From Duganella dendranthematis (GTDB lineage: Bacteria > Pseudomonadota > Gammaproteobacteria > Burkholderiales > Burkholderiaceae_D), in assembly GCF_012849375.1 (NCBI RefSeq), contig NZ_CP051684.1:4588001-4652000 (forward strand): a stretch of DNA of 64,000 bases, read 5' to 3'. Made by a program: the position numbers and the translations under genes. The notes below the pieces were generated by a model that worked only from the letters and a program-made list of their open reading frames with translations, was not told the DNA's origin and ran no database searches. Positions 58,482-64,000 of the stretch are shown here, one piece after another. Position 1 is the stretch's first letter; each line of letters starts with the position of its first letter.

Positions 58482-59825
58482 TCAGCGAACCATGCAAGGC
58501 ATCTTGTTATTGAACTTCCAGCCGGGGATCAGGAACTGCATCGCCACCGCATCGTCGCGCGCGCCCAGGCCCATGTTGTTGTACAGGTGGTGCGCCTGCT
58601 CGATCGCCTCCATGTCCAGCTCCACGCCCAGGCCGCCGCGTTGCGGCACCTGCACCATGCCGCCCTCGATCTGCAGTGGATTCTTGGTCAGGTGCTGGCC
58701 GTCCTGCCAGATCCAGTGGGTGTCGATGGCGGTGATGTTGCCCGGCGCGGCGGCCGCCACGTGGGTGAACATGGCCAGCGAAATATCGAAGTGGTTGTTC
58801 GAATGCGAGCCCCAGGTCAGGCCCCATTCGTGGCACATCTGCGCCACCCGCACCGAGCCCTGCATGGTCCAGAAGTGCGGGTCGGCCAGCGGAATGTCGA
58901 CCGATTGCAGCTGGATCGCGTGACGCATCTCGCGCCAGTCGGTGGCCACCATATTGGTCGCGGTCAGCAGGCCGGTAGCGCGGCGGAACTCGGCCATCAC
59001 CTCGCGCCCCGAGTAACCGTTCTCGGCGCCGCACGGGTCTTCGGCGTAGGCCAGCACATCGCCCTGGTCGCGGCACAGGCGGATCGCATCCTTCAGCAGC
59101 CAGCCGCCGTTCGGATCGAGCGTCACGCGCGCCTGCGGGAAACGTTCGTGGATGGCAGTGACGGCCTCGATTTCCGCCTCGCCGGCGAACACGCCGCCTT
59201 TGAGCTTGAAGTCGTTGAAACCATAGCGCTCATACGCCGCCTCGGCCAGTCGCACCACCGCCTCCGGCGTCAGCGCCGCCTCGTTGCGCAGCCGGGTCCA
59301 ATTGTCGGGCGCGTCGGCCGGCGTGGCGGCATAGGGCAGGTCAGTGGCCTGGCGGTCGCCAATGTAGAACAGGTAGCCCAGCATTTCCACTTCGGTGCGC
59401 TGCTGGCCCTCGCCCAGCAGGGCCGCCACCGGCACATTCAGGAACTGGCCCAGCAGATCAAGCAGCGCGGCTTCCAGCGCGGTGACGGCGTGCACGGCAA
59501 TGCGCAGGTCGAAGGTTTGCAGGCCGCGGCCGCCGGCGTCGCGGTCGGCAAAGGCGGCGCGCGCCGCGTTCAGGATGGCGTTATAGCTGCCGATCGGCTG
59601 GTTCAGCACCAGCGGACGGGCGTCTTCCAGCGTCTGGCGGATCTTCTCGCCGCCCGGCACCTCGCCGGCGCCGGTGTTGCCCAGGCTGTCGGTGAGGATG
59701 ACGATGTTGCGCGTGAAATACGGGCCGTGGGCGCCGCTCAGGTTCAGCAGCATGCTGTCGTGGCCGGCCACGGGAATGACGCGCATGGCAACAATGCGGG
59801 GCGTGTCGGAAGGTTGTTGGGTCAT
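58482..59825 (-). CDS. gudD: Glucarate dehydratase (enolase superfamily)
   Basis: The 447-residue enzyme dehydrates D-glucarate to 5-keto-4-deoxyglucarate. It shows the enolase-superfamily layout: substrate loop and metal ligands in [17 protein letters not shown] (K-x-K), [29 protein letters not shown], the catalytic His region [14 protein letters not shown] and [15 protein letters not shown] near the end, all characteristic of GudD. It heads the operon with the transporter and diverges from the LacI-type regulator. Confidence 0.95.
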   Translation of the reverse strand: MTQQPSDTPRIVAMRVIPVAGHDSMLLNLSGAHGPYFTRNIVILTDSLGNTGAGEVPGGEKIRQTLEDARPLVLNQPIGSYNAILNAARAAFADRDAGGRGLQTFDLRIAVHAVTALEAALLDLLGQFLNVPVAALLGEGQQRTEVEMLGYLFYIGDRQATDLPYAATPADAPDNWTRLRNEAALTPEAVVRLAEAAYERYGFNDFKLKGGVFAGEAEIEAVTAIHERFPQARVTLDPNGGWLLKDAIRLCRDQGDVLAYAEDPCGAENGYSGREVMAEFRRATGLLTATNMVATDWREMRHAIQLQSVDIPLADPHFWTMQGSVRVAQMCHEWGLTWGSHSNNHFDISLAMFTHVAAAAPGNITAIDTHWIWQDGQHLTKNPLQIEGGMVQVPQRGGLGVELDMEAIEQAHHLYNNMGLGARDDAVAMQFLIPGWKFNNKMPCMVR

Positions 59826-59962
59826 GATGTCTCCATAAATGATTGCGCTGTCATTATCATGGTAGCTCTGAACAGCAGCGTTTTCAAGCGAAACCGAAAA
59901 TTAAAATGATTGAAAATGATATGTAATGCTACAATGGCACATCATCGAATATCATCATCGCC

Positions 59963-61000
59963 ATGGACAACACTGCACTGCGCAGCCTGCGCACCCCGGA
60001 AGGCGAAGTCGCCGTCAGCGGCGCCACGCTGGTCGATGTGGCGCGGGTGGCCGGCGTGTCGCCGATCACCGTCTCGCGCGCGCTCAACCAACCGCACCTG
60101 GTGCGGCCCAATACCGTCGCCAAGGTGCAGGCCGCCGTGGCGCAGACCGGCTACGTCAAAAACATGCAGGCCGGCGCGCTGGCGTCGGCGCGCAGCCGGC
60201 TGGTGTCCCTGGTGCTGCCGACCATCTCGACGCCGATCTTCGCCGACATGGCGCAGGCCGCCAGCGACCACCTGACCGCCGCCGGCTACCAGGTCATGCT
60301 GGGCCTGTCGAGCTACGAAGCGTGGCGCGAGGAACTGCTGGTCGAGACCATCCTCAGCCGCCGGCCCGACGGCGTCATCCTGACCGGTTCGCTGCACACG
60401 GACAGCACGCGGCGCCGGCTGCAGGCTGCGCGCGTGCCGGTGGTGGAAACGTGGGATTTGACGCCGTCGCCGGTCGACATGATGGTCGGCTTCTCGCACG
60501 AAGAGGTCGGGCACGCGATCGCCCAGCACCTGCTGGCGCAAGGCTACCGCCGCATCGCCATCCTGGCGGTGCAAGACCCGCGCGCCGCGCGCCGCAACCA
60601 GGGCCTGCAGGCCGGACTGGCCAAGCACGGGGTCGAAGTGGCGGCGCTGCAGCTCATGCCGCTGCCGTCGACCTTCGCGTTGGGGCGCGATGGTCTGGCC
60701 GCGCTGCTGGCGCGCTGTCCCGACATGGACGCCGTGGTGTGCAGTTCCGACACGCTGGCGCACGGCGTGCTGACCGAAGCCATCGCGCGCGGCCTGGCCG
60801 TGCCGCAGCAATTGGCGGTGGTCGGCTTCGGCGACCTCAATTTTGCCGCCCGCACCTATCCGCCGCTATCGACTGTACGCGTCGATGGGGCTAATATCGG
60901 ACGTATGGCAGCGCAAGCGATCCTGGACCGGGTGGACGGCAAGGCGGTAGCCCGCCTGAACGACACCGGATTCGAGCTGATCCAGCGCGGCAGCAGCTAA
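59963..61000 (+). CDS. LacI-family regulator, probably of the glucarate operon
   Basis: The 345-residue protein has the LacI helix-turn-helix and hinge (LVDVARVAGVSPITVSRALN) after a 20-residue leader, and a periplasmic-binding-like sensor domain (ILSRRPDGVILTGSLHT, AVVGFGDLNFAARTYPPLST). The helix sequence is of the GntR/gluconate branch. It diverges from gudD across 137 bases, implying local control; no confident operator palindrome was found there. Confidence 0.92.
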   Translation: MDNTALRSLRTPEGEVAVSGATLVDVARVAGVSPITVSRALNQPHLVRPNTVAKVQAAVAQTGYVKNMQAGALASARSRLVSLVLPTISTPIFADMAQAASDHLTAAGYQVMLGLSSYEAWREELLVETILSRRPDGVILTGSLHTDSTRRRLQAARVPVVETWDLTPSPVDMMVGFSHEEVGHAIAQHLLAQGYRRIAILAVQDPRAARRNQGLQAGLAKHGVEVAALQLMPLPSTFALGRDGLAALLARCPDMDAVVCSSDTLAHGVLTEAIARGLAVPQQLAVVGFGDLNFAARTYPPLSTVRVDGANIGRMAAQAILDRVDGKAVARLNDTGFELIQRGSS

Positions 61001-61015
61001 ACCAAGGAGGCCGGC

Positions 61016-61288
61016 ATGGAAATGAAGCGCATCAACGCGGGTAAATTGCGGGCTATCGGGTATGACGCCCGCGACAAAATGTTGCGGGTGGAATTTGACG
61101 ACGGCAGCGCCATGGACTATAGCGGTGTCGGCAATGAAGTGTGGCGCAAGCTGTCGACCTCGGGCGCGGCGTGGAGCTACTACCGCGACAATATCGAGGA
61201 AGAATATACCGGGCGGCGCGGCGTGGTGCGCAAACCCACCACCCGCGCCGACCTCGAAGACCTGTTCAAGCCGCCGTCGGACAATTAG
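61016..61288 (+). CDS. KTSC-domain protein
   Basis: The 90-residue product follows GGAGG and carries a KTSC-type fold (INAGKLRAIGYDARDKMLRV, MDYSGVGNEVWRKLSTSGAA, YYRDNIEEEYTG). KTSC domains occur alone or fused to nucleases; here it is alone. It starts 15 bases after the LacI gene on the same strand and ends near a palindromic repeat. Confidence 0.8.
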   Translation: MEMKRINAGKLRAIGYDARDKMLRVEFDDGSAMDYSGVGNEVWRKLSTSGAAWSYYRDNIEEEYTGRRGVVRKPTTRADLEDLFKPPSDN

Positions 61289-61325
61289 CGGCGGCGGCAA
61301 CCGTGCACCCCGCACTGCGAAAGTG

Positions 61326-61374
61326 CGAAAGGGTCTGACCCCGTCCGGGGTCAGACCCCGACCTTTCGGGTTAG
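61326..61374. repeat. REP-like palindromic element between convergent genes (copy 2)
   Basis: The inner palindrome GGGTCTGACCCC / GGGGTCAGACCC spans 61331-61358 with outer arms CGAAAGG (61326-61332) and CCTTTCG (61362-61368), then GGGTTAGCG. The inner core and the GGG(T)TTAGCG end match copy 1 at 34651-34727, and again the TTA is the stop codon of the minus-strand gene. Confidence 0.7.
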
Positions 61375-62345
61375 CGCCGGCGCGCGGCCGGGTCGTCGCT
61401 GCAGACATCGCGCAAGCTGGACGGCCGGTCGGCCGTGGCGTGCTCGGTAATACAAGCCAGGGTGGTCTTCACCCGGCCCAGCTTGCGGTCCGGCGTAATG
61501 GTGCTGACCACATCCACCTCCGCATAAAACGGCGTGCCCTTGACCGGCACCACGGTGTACGTCATGCGTACCGGCAACCACACGCCGCGCGAACTGTAGG
61601 ATTTGGCCGACTTGATCGGCCCGCCTGCACGCTTCATCACCACCGGCGCGCTTTTGACGGTGCGCTCGGCCAGCTGCTCGATGGTCTGGCGCGCCGCCGC
61701 CAGGTGCACCGAATCCGGCGCGGCCGGATTGCAGCGCGCCTGGTGCACATCCGCCACCCGCGCCTCGGCCTGGGCCAGCGCCGCGCGCGCCTGGTTGACC
61801 CGCCCCGGCTGAGCTTCCAACTGCGCCGGCCAGCCGGCCAGCTCGGCATCGGCCCGCGCCACCTGCTCAGCCACTGCACCGCCGGCCGCCAGCGCCCGCT
61901 CCCGATACGGATCGGGCGTGGCGGCGTCCCACGCCAGCACCCGCTGCACCACCGCGCGCGCGCGCGCCGGATCGGCCTCGACCAGCGGCATGATCAGCGG
62001 CGCATTGAGCTGCTCGGTCAGCGCCATCAGCTCCGGCCGCCAGTCGCGCTCGAACTGCAACTGGCGCGCCATGCGCAAGCGCATCGCCAGATATAAGAAG
62101 GCCGCCTCGTCGGCGTTGCCGGCATAGCGCTGATCGATGGCGGCCGCGATCAGCAGCGACGGCTCCCGCAGCGTCTGCGGCGAACGCAGGATACCGTCGG
62201 CGGCGCGCTGCACGATCCGCGCATCGCACGACGCCAGCTGCGCCTGCACCACGGCGGGAATGGTGGGACTGCCGGCTTGGGCGGCGCCGGCCAGAGCAAG
62301 CAGGAAGAGGGCGGGCAGGAAGAGGGTGGGCAAAGTCGTTTTCAT
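61371..62345 (-). CDS. Exported protein of unknown function
   Basis: The 324-residue product has a signal peptide (FLLALAGAAQA) and a long helical, Ala/Arg-rich middle (ARADAELAGWPAQLEAQPGR, QARAALAQAEARVADVHQAR) followed by a smaller C-terminal domain (WLPVRMTYTVVPVKGTPFYA) with two Cys. I do not recognise the family. Its stop codon lies in the palindromic repeat. Confidence 0.65.
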   Translation of the reverse strand: MKTTLPTLFLPALFLLALAGAAQAGSPTIPAVVQAQLASCDARIVQRAADGILRSPQTLREPSLLIAAAIDQRYAGNADEAAFLYLAMRLRMARQLQFERDWRPELMALTEQLNAPLIMPLVEADPARARAVVQRVLAWDAATPDPYRERALAAGGAVAEQVARADAELAGWPAQLEAQPGRVNQARAALAQAEARVADVHQARCNPAAPDSVHLAAARQTIEQLAERTVKSAPVVMKRAGGPIKSAKSYSSRGVWLPVRMTYTVVPVKGTPFYAEVDVVSTITPDRKLGRVKTTLACITEHATADRPSSLRDVCSDDPAARRR

Positions 62346-62443
62346 GCAGCGTAGCGTATCAGCGATTGCCGCCGGCTTGATTCCAATTGAAACCTGCCAG
62401 TCGCTGTGGTTTAATCGAACGATTCCTGCTCACCGTGACCACC

Positions 62444-63019
62444 ATGACCGACGCCAGTCTCCAGCCCGCTTCAGCCCCGCAACCTGCCTGCCGCGTCGAG
62501 CGCTCCCCGGTCCACGGCAACGGCGTGTTCGCCACCCGCGACATCCTCCCTGGCGAACGCGTGATCGAATACGCCGGCCGCGAAATCAGCTGGGACGAAG
62601 CGCAGGCGCGCGCCGCCGCGCAAGGCGGGCCGCACAACCACACTTTCTTCTTCAGCCTGGCCAACGGCAACGTCATCGACGGCGGCGACGCCGGCAACGA
62701 CGCCCGCTTCATCAACCATTCCTGCGAGCCCAACTGCGAAGCCATCGAGGAAGAAGACGGCACCATCTTCATCTACGCGCTGCACGCCATCCTGCAGGAC
62801 GAGGAGCTCAGCTACTCGTACCCGCTGATCTACGAAGGCCGCCACACGCCGGCCATCAAGCGCGCCTTCGCCTGCCGTTGCGGCGCCGCACAGTGCAGCG
62901 GCACCATGCTGGCGCCCAAGCCGCGCCAGCGCAAGCCGAAAGCTAAGCCAGCGCCGGATGCAGGCTTCGTCCCTGGCTCAACAGCACCTCAAAATCCGCC
63001 ACCGGCAATGCCGGGCTGA
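62444..63019 (+). CDS. SET-domain protein methyltransferase with post-SET Cys cluster
   Basis: ATG at 62444 gives 191 residues; an in-frame TTG at 62387 is possible. The SET fold is complete: RSPVHGNGVFATRDILPGER with the SAM-binding Gly, ARFINHSCEPNCE with the N-H-S-C motif, the Tyr of ELSYSYPLIY, and a post-SET FACRCGAAQCSGTML whose Cys residues would bind zinc with the motif Cys. These features match lysine methyltransferases of eukaryotic type. The basic tail (KPRQRKPKAKPAP) suits nucleic acid or histone-like targets (inference). It overlaps the EAL gene by 77 bases. Confidence 0.9.
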   Translation: MTDASLQPASAPQPACRVERSPVHGNGVFATRDILPGERVIEYAGREISWDEAQARAAAQGGPHNHTFFFSLANGNVIDGGDAGNDARFINHSCEPNCEAIEEEDGTIFIYALHAILQDEELSYSYPLIYEGRHTPAIKRAFACRCGAAQCSGTMLAPKPRQRKPKAKPAPDAGFVPGSTAPQNPPPAMPG

Positions 63020-64000
63020 AGTAATAACCCTGGATCTCGTCGCAGCCGTGGCGGCGCAGGTAGTCGAGCTGGGTGGCGGTCTCCACGCCCTCGGCGATCA
63101 CGCGCAGCTTGAGGTTGTGCGCCAGCGCGATGATCGACACCACAATCGCCGCCTCGTCGCCCTCGTGGATGTCGCTGATGAACGAGCGGTCGATCTTCAG
63201 CACATCGATGGGGAAATGGCGCAGATAGGAAAAACTCGAATAGCCGGTGCCGAAATCGTCGATCGACAGCGCCACCCCCAGCAGCTTGAGCTTGTGCAGC
63301 AAGCCCACCGCCTGCGTCACATCGTGCATGAACAGGCCCTCGGTCAGCTCGATGTCGAGGCAGGCCGGCGGCAGCCCCGTCTCGCGCAGCACCGCGGCGA
63401 TCGACGCCACCAGCTGCGGCTCGCTGAACTGGCGCGGCGACAGGTTGACGGCGATGCGCAACGGCCCGTGGCCCGCATCCAGCCACAGCCTGGCCTGGGC
63501 GCAGGCGGTGCGCAGCACCCACGCGCCGATCGGCACAATCAGGCCGGTCTCCTCGGCCAGGCCGATGAAGCGGTGCGGCGCCACCATGCCCAGCTCCGGA
63601 TGCTGCCAGCGCAGCAGCGCCTCCATGCCGACCACCCGGCCGCTCTGCACATCCACCTGCGGCTGATAGTGCAGCACGAATTCCTGCCGCTCCAGCGCGC
63701 TGCGCAGCGCACTCTCGATGCGCAGGCGCTCGCGCGCCTCCTCGTTCATGGTCGGCTCGTAGAACTGGGTATTGTTGCGGCCCAGCTTCTTGGCGCGGTA
63801 CATGGCGATGTCGGCATGCTCGATCAGGCGCTGGGCCGAGGTGCCGTCGGCACCGTACACCGCCACGCCGATCGAACAGGTGACGAAGAACTCCTTGCCC
63901 TCCAACATCACCGGCTGCGTCACCGCGCGCATGATGCGCTGCGCCACATCGACCGACAGCGCCTGCTCCGGATACTCGGTCAAAATCGCCACGAACTCGT
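62943..64000 (-). CDS. GGDEF-EAL diguanylate cyclase/phosphodiesterase, N-terminus cut by window edge
   Basis: The minus-strand frame is open to the window end; at the edge it reads EFVAILTEYPEQAL, the typical strand after the GG(D/E)EF loop, then YRAKKLGRNNTQFYEP at the end of the GGDEF domain. The EAL domain follows (about 80-330 of the visible part) with MEALLRWQHPELG, the Asp pair of SIDDFGTGYSSFSYL, KIDRSFI, VIAEGVET and EIQGYYFSPALP. The EAL side looks active on cyclic di-GMP; the GGDEF loop itself is outside the window. Its end overlaps the SET gene. Confidence 0.92.
   Translation of the reverse strand, partial: EFVAILTEYPEQALSVDVAQRIMRAVTQPVMLEGKEFFVTCSIGVAVYGADGTSAQRLIEHADIAMYRAKKLGRNNTQFYEPTMNEEARERLRIESALRSALERQEFVLHYQPQVDVQSGRVVGMEALLRWQHPELGMVAPHRFIGLAEETGLIVPIGAWVLRTACAQARLWLDAGHGPLRIAVNLSPRQFSEPQLVASIAAVLRETGLPPACLDIELTEGLFMHDVTQAVGLLHKLKLLGVALSIDDFGTGYSSFSYLRHFPIDVLKIDRSFISDIHEGDEAAIVVSIIALAHNLKLRVIAEGVETATQLDYLRRHGCDEIQGYYFSPALPVADFEVLLSQGRSLHPALA

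Noticed and set aside
59826..59962. LacI operator between gudD and its regulator
   Set aside because: Several partial dyads are visible but none is symmetrical enough to name.

Overview
The window is a GC-rich chromosomal segment of a betaproteobacterium. Gene content, the long basic N-terminal extension of RpoD, the hemC-hemD-hemX-hemY cluster and the overall protein style point to Oxalobacteraceae (Duganella / Massilia / Janthinobacterium group). That placement is inference from protein character; no search was run.

Layout. 1-4.1 kb: a DEDDy exonuclease (cut by the window edge) and a ProQ/FinO protein diverge from rpoD, which has a long leader holding a candidate terminated small RNA. 4.1-6.5 kb: CPBP protease, a secreted protein, a GFA-type zinc protein and a decayed histidine-kinase gene. 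6.6-13.8 kb: ppc opposed to the haem operon hemC-hemD-hemX-hemY. 13.8-15.4 kb: two overlapping small membrane proteins and a persulfide-dioxygenase/rhodanese fusion. 15.4-18.4 kb: an AT-richer scar of old mobile DNA (two broken tyrosine recombinases, a frameshifted Rz1-like spanin, an SRAP fragment, small orphan genes). 18.4-27.4 kb: ppa, mqo with a Tat-like leader, a Crp-type regulator, an SDR/monooxygenase/flavodoxin operon, a FemAB-like acyltransferase, nadE and glnB. 27.4-32.4 kb: a tryptophan-halogenase-family flavoprotein with a TonB-dependent receptor. 32.4-41.0 kb: TRIC channel, LysR regulator, SRPBCC protein, smr-trxB, then ftsK-lolA-rarA. 41.0-42.0 kb: a BPSL0067-like amidase gene (frameshifted) beside an STY0301-like periplasmic protein. 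42.1-48.7 kb: a hydrolase, small exported proteins, serS and two identical tRNA-Ser(CGA) genes. 48.8-55.1 kb: a large hybrid sensor kinase and a paired M16 peptidase couple. 55.2-57.1 kb: a thioesterase coupled to an amj-like flippase gene broken by an amber codon, then a striking 9-10 bp-period inverted repeat array ahead of a small unknown gene. 57.1-61.0 kb: a glucarate module (MFS transporter, dehydratase, divergent LacI regulator). 61.0-64.0 kb: KTSC protein, a secreted unknown, a SET-domain methyltransferase and a truncated GGDEF-EAL protein.

Most genes are ordinary core functions. The least explained items are the helically phased repeat array at 56541-56672, the orphan amidase/periplasmic-protein pair near 41.2-42.0 kb, the small RNA-like leader of rpoD, the palindromic repeats that close two convergent gene pairs (34.7 and 61.3 kb) and the layered recombinase scar at 15.4-18.4 kb. 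Four reading frames are broken by what look like single recent events (16426, about 15800, about 41540, 56388); for each, sequencing error versus genuine decay cannot be separated from sequence alone.
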